A stretch of DNA of 36,161 bases from an uncultured Garciella sp. (GCA_900555725.1 USMD01000003.1:1-36161), one strand, 5' to 3'. Shown: positions 1 to 7,190, counted from the stretch's first letter. The notes: generated from the sequence alone by a model not told the origin. A program made the numbers and translations.

Positions 1-67
1 GTATAAGAGACAGTTTTATGGTAGAATATAAGTATGTTGTATGCAAAAATAGAAGGGGGAAATAATT

Positions 68-904
68 ATGAAGTCAAAAATTATCGGAGACAGTTGTTGC
101 GATTTAAATAAAAAGTTAAAAGAAGAACTAAAAATAGAGATTGTCCCTTTGACGATAAATGTAGATGGATATACTCTAGTGGATGATGAAAACCTAGATA
201 TAGAAAAGTTACTTCATTTGATGAAAAATAGCCCTGTAGCCCCTAAAACTGCTTGTCCTTCCCCTGGGGATTATATGAAAGCGTTTGAAGAAGGAGATAA
301 TATTTTTGTAGTTACCCTTTCTTCTAATTTAAGCGGTTCTTATAATAGTGCCCTTTTAGCTCAAAACATGATGAAGGAAAAGTCCCTTCATAAATTTATC
401 CATATTTTTGATTCCTTAAGTGCTTCTATTGGGCAAACCCTCGTTAGTATAAAACTTCATGAGTTAATAGGACAAAAATATGAAAATATTGCTATTGTTG
501 AAAAAATAAATCAATATATTAAAGAAATGAAAACCTTTTTCATTTTAGAATCTTTAGATAATCTAATTAAAGCTGGACGTCTTAGTAAGCTCAAAGGAAA
601 GATTGCTACTGCATTAAATATTAAACCCATTATGGGAGAGGATGGAGCTGGCAATATTCGTCAAGTGGAAAATGTAAGAAGTTCTAAGAAGGCATTTCAT
701 CGCTTGGTGGAAATTATCGGGGAACAAGGGGAAAAGTTTGAAGAAAAAATCCTAGGAATTGCCCATTGTAATGCCTTAGAAAAGGCAAAGAAATTAAAAG
801 AAGAGATTGGTAAAAGGTATCCTTTTAAGGATATTATTATTGTGGAAACAGCGGGAATTAGTACGGTTTATGCCAATGATGGTGGGATTATTATTGCCTT
901 CTAA
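68..904 (+). CDS. DegV/FakB family fatty-acid-binding protein
   Basis: The 278-residue product has the two-domain DegV fold. Near the N-terminus is the IIGDSCCDL loop, followed by a TACPSPGDY segment and an SSNLSGSYNSA motif around residue 85; these line the lipid pocket in this family. Family members bind a single fatty acid and, as FakB, present it to the kinase FakA for phosphorylation and phospholipid synthesis. Full length for the family (about 280 residues). The start is supported by a GAAGGGGGAAA ribosome binding site just upstream of ATG. A second DegV-type gene lies about 0.9 kb downstream on the opposite strand. No FakA gene is in view, so the fatty-acid role is inferred from the family. 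The gene appears monocistronic and complete. Confidence 0.9.
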   Translation: MKSKIIGDSCCDLNKKLKEELKIEIVPLTINVDGYTLVDDENLDIEKLLHLMKNSPVAPKTACPSPGDYMKAFEEGDNIFVVTLSSNLSGSYNSALLAQNMMKEKSLHKFIHIFDSLSASIGQTLVSIKLHELIGQKYENIAIVEKINQYIKEMKTFFILESLDNLIKAGRLSKLKGKIATALNIKPIMGEDGAGNIRQVENVRSSKKAFHRLVEIIGEQGEKFEEKILGIAHCNALEKAKKLKEEIGKRYPFKDIIIVETAGISTVYANDGGIIIAF

Positions 905-1027
905 AGATCATAGAAGTTAAACTTCCAAGGTATTATAAAATGATTGGAGACTATACCTTCATCAACTTCACTGATTGTACTAGCTAAATATAGATCGGAA
1001 TCAACTAGTACGAAAGATTAATCAAAC

Positions 1028-1067
1028 ACCCAAGAATGGATGCTCCATGGGGCATCCATTCTTGGGT
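1028..1067. terminator. Perfect 16-bp hairpin between convergent degV and trhA
   Basis: ACCCAAGAATGGATGC at 1028-1043 pairs perfectly with 1052-1067 around an 8-base loop. It sits between two convergent genes, where a bidirectional terminator is expected, but neither side has a clear run of T, so simple intrinsic termination is not certain. Confidence 0.55.
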
Positions 1068-1097
1068 ATATCAAAGAATAAAGCAATGAATGAGAGG

Positions 1098-1778
1098 CTA
1101 AGAAATCCCCAAAATATATCGTAACATCATCCAATAATGACAAATACTCCCCGCCAATACAAAAACATGAAAAACCTCATGAAAACCAAAATTTTTAAAG
1201 GGAAGTTTTGGCCGTTTTAATCCGTAAATCAAGGCTCCAACAGTATAAAATAACCCTCCAAAAACTAACCAAACAATCCCACCTACTGGCAAACTATGGA
1301 CTAATGGGACAATGGCTATTACAGCTAACCAGCCCATCAGGATATAAAACAATGTTGAAAGCCAGCGGGGAGCAGTCATCCAAAAAGCCTTTATAAAAAT
1401 ACCAATCAAAGCTAGAGCCCAGATTCCAATCAACATTCCCCATCTCCAAAATCCTTCTAAGGCAATGAGACAAATGGGAGTATAGGTTCCTGCAATTAAA
1501 ATAAAGATCATCATATGATCTATTTTTCTTAGTATTTTTGTAATCTTAGGGGAAATATCTATGGTGTGATAGATGGTACTAGCACTATAAAGCAGTATTA
1601 AGCTTGCCCCATAGATACTAAAGGATACTATATGGCGTACTGTTCCTTGAATGACAGAAAAATAAAGTAGTAGAGCCGTTCCAAAAATAGATATTATTAT
1701 CCCTATAAGGTGGGTAAGGGCACTACCGGGATCCTTAATATGTAGTCGCATATTCCCTTTGGTTTCTAAAGCTTTCAT
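1098..1778 (-). CDS. trhA: TrhA/hemolysin III (PAQR-like) membrane protein
   Basis: A multi-span membrane protein of about 226 residues with the bacterial PAQR/hemolysin III signatures: a DPGSALTHLIG segment at the N-terminus, SASTIYHT (Ser and His of the predicted metal site), a KIDHMMIF helix with its Asp-His, and a C-terminal GFHEVFHVFVLAGS helix with two further histidines. Family members (YqfA/YplQ/TrhA) are seven-helix proteins linked to membrane homeostasis, and haemolysis is a historical label. The reading frame extends upstream to a TTG at 1796 that overlaps the stop of the preceding degV gene, but that codon has no ribosome binding site. ATG at 1778 is used here; ATG at 1751, behind AAAGGG, is a third possibility. 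It is almost certainly co-transcribed with the degV gene upstream, which suggests a shared membrane-lipid role. Confidence 0.87.
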   Translation of the reverse strand: MKALETKGNMRLHIKDPGSALTHLIGIIISIFGTALLLYFSVIQGTVRHIVSFSIYGASLILLYSASTIYHTIDISPKITKILRKIDHMMIFILIAGTYTPICLIALEGFWRWGMLIGIWALALIGIFIKAFWMTAPRWLSTLFYILMGWLAVIAIVPLVHSLPVGGIVWLVFGGLFYTVGALIYGLKRPKLPFKNFGFHEVFHVFVLAGSICHYWMMLRYILGIS

Positions 1779-1792
1779 AGTTTTATCATCTC

Positions 1793-2674
1793 TCAATCTT
1801 TATAATTCTCAAAAATCTTCTTATCTAAGAAAAATAATGCAATGGTTCCTGGTCCAGAATGGGCACCTATGGCAGCTCCGATCATTGTAATAACAACATC
1901 CTTACAATGAAATCTTTCTTGAATTTGATTTTTTAAGTTTTCTGCTGTTTCTAAATCATCTCCATGACTAATTCCAATGATTTGATTGGAGAGATCTACT
2001 CCCCGTTCTTCCATTAAATCTAACATCCGAGTAAAAATCTTTTTTCTTCCTCTTATTTTTTCTAGGGGAACTAATTTTCCATCTTCTACATCTAAAATTG
2101 GTTTAATATTCAATAATCCTCCTACTATAGCGGAAGTACGACTGACTCTTCCCCCTCTAAATAGATATTCTAAACTATCTACTGTAAAAATATGCTGCAT
2201 ATGCTCAGAAAAAAAATGGACTGCTTCCACAATTTCGTCCTTAAGTCTTCCTTTTTGTACCATTTGGGCTGCATAATAAGCAATAAGACCACAACCAAAG
2301 GAAGCTGCCTTTGTATCAATGATATCCAAATCAAAGTCTGGATATTCCTCTAATATCTCACTTCTTTCCATTATAGCCGTCTGATAGGTACCAGATAAAC
2401 CCGAAGAAAAAGCAATATAAATACATGGCTGGCCTAACTTTGCATATCTTGTAAAAACTTCCTTAAAAGATCTTAAAGGAACTTGGGCTGTTTTATAAAC
2501 TGCTCCTCCCCTCATATCTTCATATAAGTCTTTCGGTATAATAGTCACTCCATCTAAATATTCTTTCTCCTCCAAATTTACCAATAATGGCACAATATCT
2601 ATATTATACTCCTGAGCTAACTCTATTGGTAAATCCGATCCACTATCCACTATAATCTTGATACTCAAAATCAT
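1793..2674 (-). CDS. DegV/FakB family fatty-acid-binding protein (second copy)
   Basis: A DegV-fold protein of about 293 residues: KIIVDSGSDLP at the N-terminus, SSGLSGTYQTA in the lipid-binding loop, DTKAASFG, and an SLEYLFRGGRVSR helix typical of the family. It is distinct in sequence from the DegV protein at 68-904, so this is not a recent duplicate. Family members carry a bound fatty acid for the FakA kinase. Two starts compete: ATG at 2674 lies only three bases from AAGGGG, whereas TTG at 2668 (protein beginning MSIKIIVDSGSD, usual for the family) has better spacing of about nine bases. It is the first gene of a two-gene unit with trhA downstream, and the reading frames touch or overlap depending on the trhA start. 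Confidence 0.9.
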   Translation of the reverse strand: MILSIKIIVDSGSDLPIELAQEYNIDIVPLLVNLEEKEYLDGVTIIPKDLYEDMRGGAVYKTAQVPLRSFKEVFTRYAKLGQPCIYIAFSSGLSGTYQTAIMERSEILEEYPDFDLDIIDTKAASFGCGLIAYYAAQMVQKGRLKDEIVEAVHFFSEHMQHIFTVDSLEYLFRGGRVSRTSAIVGGLLNIKPILDVEDGKLVPLEKIRGRKKIFTRMLDLMEERGVDLSNQIIGISHGDDLETAENLKNQIQERFHCKDVVITMIGAAIGAHSGPGTIALFFLDKKIFENYKD

Positions 2675-2950
2675 TCACCCCTTAAGTATTTACCCTTATT
2701 ATAATTGTAACAATTGAATTCTTTCATGCAATCGTCCCTTCCTAAATCTTGGTTTCCACTATTGTTGGTATAATTTATTATATCACAACTCCTATGTAAA
2801 ATAATACTATCACCCTAAGAACTAGTAAATTGTTATAGTCCTCTCGGAGGAAATGAAAACTCTCCCTATTACATTTCTCTCTATTCTCTCCTAGTTTCCC
2901 TTAAATTTTTTAGGAAAAGGTTCTTAAAAACAGATCCATATTTAATGAAA

Positions 2951-2999
2951 ATCGTCATAGATGTTTCACGAATAGCGAAATGAAGACATCTATGACGAT
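2951..2999 (-). terminator. 14-bp perfect inverted repeat after the HMA-like gene
   Basis: ATCGTCATAGATGT at 2951-2964 and its exact complement at 2986-2999 enclose a 21-base loop. Read on the minus strand the stem is followed by TTTTCATT, so it could end transcription of the small HMA-like gene. Both arms match a short motif found in other gaps of this window (6315-6331, 23751-23765, 27441-27454). Confidence 0.5.
2979..2995 (+). repeat. Dispersed motif copy within the hairpin after the HMA-like gene
   Basis: AATGAAGACATCTATGA, an exact 17-base match to the complement of 6315-6331. It forms the right arm of the inverted repeat at 2951-2999. Confidence 0.55.
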
Positions 3000-3026
3000 A
3001 GATTCAATAGCTCAACAAATCCTTAA

Positions 3027-3242
3027 CTATTGGAAAAAGTTATTTTCTTTTAATTTATTTTGAATTTCCTTTTCTGAAACTTTATCATCATCAAAATCTA
3101 CTGTAACAATGCTTCTAAAGGGATCTACCCTTACAGCATTAACTCCCTCTAATTCACTGATAGAAGAGTGAATAATATGGGATTTATCATTCAAATCTGA
3201 ACCAGCAAGATTAGAAATATGGTATTGTTTGGCTTTCATCAT
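3027..3242 (-). CDS. Small HMA-like domain protein lacking the CxxC motif
   Basis: A 71-residue protein with the length and beta-alpha-beta pattern of a heavy-metal-associated (copper chaperone-like) domain: HSSISELEGVNAVRVDP followed by SIVTVDFDDDKVSEKEIQNKL matches the central helix, strand and final helix. The metal-binding GMxCxxC loop is replaced by NLAGSDLNDK, and there is no cysteine in the trimmed protein, so copper transfer is unlikely. The ATG at 3242 is chosen because AGGAGG lies eight bases upstream (3251-3256); the open frame runs 14 codons further without support. Assignment rests on fold pattern only. It lies between the spoVA operon and a hairpin that may terminate it. Confidence 0.72.
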   Translation of the reverse strand: MMKAKQYHISNLAGSDLNDKSHIIHSSISELEGVNAVRVDPFRSIVTVDFDDDKVSEKEIQNKLKENNFFQ

Positions 3243-3514
3243 AGAAATCACCTCCTGCTGATAGTATTTACATTTCTCAGACAATTCATTGATGGAATCT
3301 GAAAAAAGGATCAGTCAATTTTTTCTACTAGTTAAATTTATAACAATACTGAAAATTTATTTATCGTATTTTATCGAATAAAATTTTCTGAAACAAAAAT
3401 TTCTACAAAACAGATTTTCTGTATTATTTTTGTCATATTTTGTCCTACCTATTTCAAAATATATAGAGGTCCTTAAGTCAATACTCTATGAAGCATCTAT
3501 GATTTTTTATTTTT

Positions 3515-3868
3515 TTAACCTTTGGGTTTAAAAATCAAAGAAGCAATAAAAGCAAAGATAATTGCTGAAGAAATTCCTGCACTGGTAATTTCAAAAATTC
3601 CAGTGATTACTCCAATTAATCCACTTCTTTGATATTCTGCCATTGCTCCTTGGAATAAAGAATTCCCAAAGCTGCTGATGGGAGTGCTAGCACCTGCCCC
3701 AGCAAATTTAATCATGGGATCATATAGACCTAGTGCTCCTAAAATAGCTCCAATTGAAACCATGATTGCTGTAGTATGAGCTGGGGTCAGTTTAAACACA
3801 TCCATCATAATCTGTCCAATTACACAAATAACTCCACCTACAACGAAAGCCCAGAAAATTTTCTCCAT
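3515..3868 (-). CDS. spoVAE: Stage V sporulation protein AE
   Basis: A 117-residue, highly hydrophobic protein beginning MEKIFWAFVVGG, with the SpoVAC/SpoVAE family features IGQIMMDVFKLTP, AGAGASTPISSFGNSL and a C-terminal membrane helix. SpoVA proteins form the inner-membrane channel that imports dipicolinic acid with calcium into the forespore and releases it during germination. The ATG at 3868 follows a GGAGGA ribosome binding site lying in the last codons of spoVAD, leaving a two-base gap after that gene's stop; this indicates translational coupling. The longer open frame upstream is only overlap with spoVAD. The related protein SpoVAC is two genes upstream, the usual clostridial order. 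Confidence 0.94.
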   Translation of the reverse strand: MEKIFWAFVVGGVICVIGQIMMDVFKLTPAHTTAIMVSIGAILGALGLYDPMIKFAGAGASTPISSFGNSLFQGAMAEYQRSGLIGVITGIFEITSAGISSAIIFAFIASLIFKPKG

Positions 3869-3870
3869 AA

Positions 3871-4887
3871 TTATTCCTCCTCTTCTGTCATTTCTATGGA
3901 TACTGCATGGGCAATACAAGGAATAGACTCTTTTTGCTGGTAGGAAATAGGAGAGAGTAATGCTCCTGTAGCTATAATTAGTATCTTTTTTAACTCTCCT
4001 TTACGCATTCTATTTAGTAAATGCCCATAGGTTACAGTTGCAGAACAAGCACAGCCGCTTGCTCCTGCAAAAACCGGCTGATCTTGACTATAAATCATTA
4101 ATCCACAATCGGTAAAAATAGAAGAAGGAATGGCAAATCCTTTTCTCTTTAAAAGTTCATCAGCAATAGGATGCCCCACTCCTGCTAAGTCCCCTGTGGC
4201 AATTAAATCATAATAAGTAGGATCAATTCCTCGATCTTGGAAATGAGCAATAATAGTGTCCACTGCTGCCGGAGCCATAGCTGCTCCCATATTAAAGGGG
4301 TCCTTAATTCCAGCGTCTACAATTTTTCCAATGGTAGCATGGGTAATCCTAGGTCCTTTTCCTGACTGGGCTACCAGGGCTGCTCCTGCTCCGGTAACTG
4401 TCCATTGTGCCGTTGGTGGCTTTTGACTCCCATATTCAGTAGGATAACGATATTGCTTTTCAGAAGCTGCATTGTGACTAGATGCACAAGCAACTACATA
4501 GTCTGCATTTTTACTATCCACAAACAAAGAAGCAAGGGTTAATCCTTCCATAGAAGTAGAACAAGCCCCATAGATTCCTAGATAAGGAATTCCTAAAGTA
4601 CGTGCAGCAAAGCTACTGCAGGTAATTTGATTAATTAAATCTCCACTAATAAGAAATTGAATATCTTTCTGGGGCAAGCCAGATTTTTCAATAGCCTTAT
4701 TACAGGCCTGCTCCTGCAATACCTTCTCTGCCTTTTCAAAACTATCCTCTCCTAACCATATATCTCCATTGAGGATATCAAAGTCTTGGGCTAGTGCCCC
4801 CTGAGCTTCGAAAGGACCACCTACAACAGCAGATGCTAATATCACTGGTTTATTTTCAAATACCAAAGTTTGTTTCCCTTTTAGCAT
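3871..4887 (-). CDS. spoVAD: Stage V sporulation protein AD (dipicolinic acid-binding)
   Basis: 338 residues, the usual length for SpoVAD, with a thiolase-like fold. Visible family hallmarks are ASAVVGGPFEAQGALAQDFD, the GIYGACSTSMEGLTLAS active-site-like loop with its cysteine, YRYPTEYGSQKPPTAQWTVT, ATGDLAGVGHPIADEL and AGASGCACSATVTYGH. In Bacillus SpoVAD binds dipicolinic acid directly and is essential for its uptake into spores. The stop of spoVAC and the start of this gene abut with no gap, and spoVAE begins two bases after its stop, so the three genes form one operon. Expression is expected in the forespore under sigma-G, but no sigma-G promoter could be located with confidence. Confidence 0.96.
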   Translation of the reverse strand: MLKGKQTLVFENKPVILASAVVGGPFEAQGALAQDFDILNGDIWLGEDSFEKAEKVLQEQACNKAIEKSGLPQKDIQFLISGDLINQITCSSFAARTLGIPYLGIYGACSTSMEGLTLASLFVDSKNADYVVACASSHNAASEKQYRYPTEYGSQKPPTAQWTVTGAGAALVAQSGKGPRITHATIGKIVDAGIKDPFNMGAAMAPAAVDTIIAHFQDRGIDPTYYDLIATGDLAGVGHPIADELLKRKGFAIPSSIFTDCGLMIYSQDQPVFAGASGCACSATVTYGHLLNRMRKGELKKILIIATGALLSPISYQQKESIPCIAHAVSIEMTEEEE

Positions 4888-5385
4888 CTATATAACCCCC
4901 ATCTTCATTAAAATTATTTTTATGATGGCTGCCACGAAAGCAGTAAATACTCCAAAGACTATAACAGAACCAGAGAGTTTGAACATATTTCCCCCAACAC
5001 CTAATACATATCCTTCACTTCTATGTTCAATAGCTGCAGAGGTCATTGTATTGGCAAAACCAGTAATAGGAATAGCTGTTCCAGCACCTGCCCATTGGGC
5101 AATGTGGTCAAATATTCCTAGACCAGTAAACAAACTTGAAATAATGATGAGTATAGCTGATGTAGGAGCCCCTACTGTTTCTTCTGTAAAATCAAAATTT
5201 TTGATAAAAAAAATATTTAATATCTGTCCAAAGGCGCAGATAAGTCCTCCTACTAAAAAAGCTTTGATACAATTTTTTACTACAGGTCTTTGAGGCTCAA
5301 TGGTCTTTGCAAGTTGTTGATATTGCTGTTGTTCCTTAGTAAGTCCATTTTTTTGTTTCTTATTTTTTTTGTTGTTGTTTGACAT
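4888..5385 (-). CDS. spoVAC: Stage V sporulation protein AC
   Basis: 165 residues from the chosen start. A charged N-terminal tail rich in Asn, Lys and Gln (about 35 residues) is followed by a SpoVAC membrane region: FLVGGLICAFGQILN, DFTEETVGAPTSAILI, WAGAGTAIPITGFANTM, HRSEGYVLGVGGNMFKLSG and a C-terminal hydrophobic helix. In Bacillus SpoVAC behaves as a mechanosensitive channel for dipicolinic acid. ATG at 5385 is preferred over the in-frame codon at 5433 because GAAGGTGAT lies just upstream of it. It is the first gene of the spoVAC-AD-AE operon; spoVAA, AB and AF are absent, as is normal in clostridia. Confidence 0.95.
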   Translation of the reverse strand: MSNNNKKNKKQKNGLTKEQQQYQQLAKTIEPQRPVVKNCIKAFLVGGLICAFGQILNIFFIKNFDFTEETVGAPTSAILIIISSLFTGLGIFDHIAQWAGAGTAIPITGFANTMTSAAIEHRSEGYVLGVGGNMFKLSGSVIVFGVFTAFVAAIIKIILMKMGVI

Positions 5386-5686
5386 TTTATCACCTTCTAG
5401 CAAAAGTTTTGTAATTTTAAAAATTTGGAACATATTTTTCTACAGGGATATTTGTTTTATTTTATTTGAGAAAATTGTATAAATAAAATTTTTAAAACAA
5501 ATACAAAATATATTCTCCCCAATCTTATAAAAAACATTCTTAACCTCTACAAAGGATGTACCACAATAATTTCTTTTTTTTATAAATGAAAATGACAAAT
5601 AAAGGACGGGAAAGAATCGGATAAATTTATTTTCTTTGTTTCATAATAATCTCATTAAAAATAAATTTTGCAAAGGAAGTGCAAGA
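5386..5686. other. AT-rich divergent intergenic region
   Basis: Roughly 300 bases between divergently transcribed spoVAC and the methyltransferase gene. It must hold both promoters. I searched by eye for a sigma-G type pair ahead of spoVAC and for a sigma-A pair ahead of the methyltransferase and found none I would defend. No small gene with a ribosome binding site was seen. Confidence 0.5.
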
Positions 5687-6274
5687 ATGGAATTATCCCC
5701 CAGTTTATATCACTGGCTTGTGAGACCTAAGTATTTTGTCAAAGAATATAACAATCGAATACTAAAATTATTCCTTGATAGTATAGATTTTCATAATAAA
5801 GATGTCTTAGACTATGGCTGTGGAATTGGATCTAATTGTTATCTTTTTGAACCAGATTATTATACAGGAGTAGATATTGATGCTAGAAGAATTGATTATG
5901 CAAAGAAGCTATATGAGGATTATCGTTTTTATACTATTGAAAATAACTCTTTTATCTTTCAAGAAAAGCAATTTGATTTTATATTTTTAATGGCGGTACT
6001 CCATCATATACCACCACAGGATACTTCTAGGTATTTACAAAAGTTTCATAGAGTATTAAAACCCAATGGCAAATTAATTATAATAGAACCTTGTAAATCA
6101 AAAAATTCATCCCTTCAAAACTGGTTTATGTGTTTTTTTGATAAAGGAAAATATATCCTTACAGAGCAGGAATATATCAGTCTTTTTCAGCAACAACAAT
6201 TTCGCATTGAACAGGTAAAAAAGTTTAAAAAAGGATATTTCTATAATGAAATTTTTTTTACTGCAAAAAAATAA
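5687..6274 (+). CDS. Class I SAM-dependent methyltransferase
   Basis: 195 residues from the chosen start. The glycine-rich SAM-binding motif I is clear (KDVLDYGCGIGSNCYLF), followed by the acidic motif II (YTGVDIDARRIDYAKK), the FDFIFLMAVLHHIP segment and LKPNGKLIIIEP, a standard Methyltransf_11/25 pattern. The substrate cannot be told; small molecules are the most common for this type. ATG at 5687 is preferred because AAAGGAAG precedes it at good spacing; the frame extends 17 codons further upstream without a convincing site. It stands alone, convergent with dCTP deaminase, and its stop codon touches the left arm of a long inverted repeat. Confidence 0.85.
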   Translation: MELSPSLYHWLVRPKYFVKEYNNRILKLFLDSIDFHNKDVLDYGCGIGSNCYLFEPDYYTGVDIDARRIDYAKKLYEDYRFYTIENNSFIFQEKQFDFIFLMAVLHHIPPQDTSRYLQKFHRVLKPNGKLIIIEPCKSKNSSLQNWFMCFFDKGKYILTEQEYISLFQQQQFRIEQVKKFKKGYFYNEIFFTAKK

Positions 6275-6379
6275 AGCTGTTGCAAAACAAGCCAATAGTA
6301 CAACTATTCTATGATCATAGATGTCTTCATTCGCTGCTTCATGATGCAATTTCCTCAAATATCTGTTTTGCAACAGCTT
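6274..6379 (-). terminator. Long inverted repeat, probable terminator of dcd
   Basis: AAGCTGTTGCAAAACA at 6274-6289 is exactly complementary to 6364-6379, enclosing 74 bases. On the minus strand the distal arm is followed by TTTATTTTTTT, as expected for an intrinsic terminator of dCTP deaminase. The unusually long loop contains a copy of the dispersed motif (6315-6331). A small MITE-like element is an alternative reading; no clear target-site duplication flanks it. Confidence 0.6.
6315..6331 (-). repeat. Dispersed motif copy inside the dcd terminator loop
   Basis: Complement of AATGAAGACATCTATGA, identical over 17 bases to 2979-2995. It lies in the 74-base loop of the inverted repeat at 6274-6379. 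Confidence 0.55.
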
Positions 6380-6397
6380 CGTCTCTTTTCAAATAAA

Positions 6398-6919
6398 TTA
6401 TTTTTGAAAATCTTTATATAGCATACTAGGTTGTACACTAATGTTGTTTTGATATTTTCCATTTTTATAATTTTCATAGTCGCCCTCTATGGTATGATAA
6501 AAAATCTGACAAATTTCCACGTTAGGGTAAATCCGTATGGGTTGAATACAAAACATTTCCAATGTCCAATACCCATTAAAGCCCACATCTCCAAAGCCAG
6601 CAGTCACATGGATAAACAAACCCAATCGGCCAACAGAAGATCTTCCCTCTAACATAGGGACATATCCTTCTGTTCTAGTATGTTCTACTGTCCTTCCTAA
6701 ATATAATTTTCCTGATTCTAAAAGCAATCCCTCTTCTGGAATCATCATTTTTTTTGCCTTATTTTCCTTTTTCATATCCAATTCATGAGTTTCATATACT
6801 AATAATTCATTATGTAACCTTAAATTATAACTATTAGGATTTAATTGCTCTTTTTGAAAGGGTTCTATAAATATCCTTTTTCCTAAATTTCGTTCTATCT
6901 CTTTCCCTGAAAGTATCAT
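6398..6919 (-). CDS. dcd: dCTP deaminase (dUTPase-fold)
   Basis: 173 residues from the chosen start, the usual length of the bacterial enzyme. It deaminates dCTP to dUTP (or on to dUMP in bifunctional forms) for thymidylate synthesis in the cytoplasm. Seen are LNPNSYNLRL near the N-terminus, the conserved EGRSSVGRLGLF nucleotide-binding motif (residues 91-102), and HVTAGFGDVGFNGYWTLE (104-121), whose final Glu corresponds to the catalytic acid. ATG at 6919 is fixed by AAGGAGG immediately upstream; the open frame runs 37 codons further but would cross a terminator hairpin at 7013-7026. Mono- or bifunctional activity cannot be decided here. Confidence 0.93.
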   Translation of the reverse strand: MILSGKEIERNLGKRIFIEPFQKEQLNPNSYNLRLHNELLVYETHELDMKKENKAKKMMIPEEGLLLESGKLYLGRTVEHTRTEGYVPMLEGRSSVGRLGLFIHVTAGFGDVGFNGYWTLEMFCIQPIRIYPNVEICQIFYHTIEGDYENYKNGKYQNNISVQPSMLYKDFQK

Positions 6920-6977
6920 AATTTTCTGCCTCCTTATTTTTTGTCTGTGTTTTATTCTCTTTTTTTGAATCAAAATC

Positions 6978-6992
6978 CTTCTTCCGAAGAAG
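6978..6992. promoter_or_regulatory. Palindrome upstream of dcd, possible operator
   Basis: CTTCTTC and GAAGAAG are separated by one base, about 60 bases before the dcd start codon. Symmetry and position suit a repressor site, but the sequence does not match an operator I recognise (it is not a LexA/DinR box). Confidence 0.3.
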
Positions 6993-7012
6993 ATTCTTTT
7001 AAAATAAAAATA

Positions 7013-7059
7013 AGGGCTATTGCAAAACAATATTTTATTCTTATATTTGCAATAGCCCT
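7013..7059 (-). terminator. Terminator after the 41-residue membrane protein
   Basis: AGGGCTATTGCAAA at 7013-7026 pairs perfectly with 7046-7059 around a 19-base loop. On the minus strand the stem is followed by TTATTTTTATTTT. It begins six bases after the stop of the small gene at 7065-7190, supporting that gene as a separate transcript from dcd. Confidence 0.75.
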
Positions 7060-7064
7060 ATTTA

Positions 7065-7190
7065 TTAGGATTGTTCTTTTGTTTTAGGAAATAACTTTTT
7101 CGAAAATCTGTCTAAAAACTCTATAGGACTTAATATCAATCCAATAAATAATAATAATATAATACCAAATGCCATAAAAACTTTTATCAT
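7065..7190 (-). CDS. Small single-span membrane protein, 41 residues
   Basis: This open frame encodes 41 residues, beginning MIKVFMAFGIILLLFIG. Residues 3-22 are a continuous hydrophobic stretch suited to one membrane helix, followed by an SPIEFLDRF segment and a basic Lys-rich tail. AGGAG at 7201-7205 lies ten bases before ATG, slightly long but acceptable, and a strong hairpin terminator starts six bases after the stop. No family is recognised. Neighbours are ogt upstream and dcd downstream, both on the same strand. The combined ribosome site, hydrophobic segment and terminator make it a likely real gene. Confidence 0.6.
   Translation of the reverse strand: MIKVFMAFGIILLLFIGLILSPIEFLDRFSKKLFPKTKEQS

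Larger units (their letters stand above)
2675..3026. other. Intergenic gap with a repeat-derived inverted repeat
   Basis: No credible gene in either strand. The left part (2690-2790) is AT-rich with several TATAAT-like boxes and probably holds the degV promoter, but no -35/-10 pair is convincing. The right part (2951-2999) is a long perfect inverted repeat listed separately. Confidence 0.6.

Noticed and set aside
2840..2895. Thirteen-codon frame after a GGAGGAA element on the plus strand
   Set aside because: The spacing between the element and ATG is too short and the frame is very small; no terminator or conservation evidence.
3303..3514. AT-rich stretch with TATCG direct repeats below spoVAE, considered as a regulatory array
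   Set aside because: Repeats are only five bases long and the region is too low in complexity to support a site.
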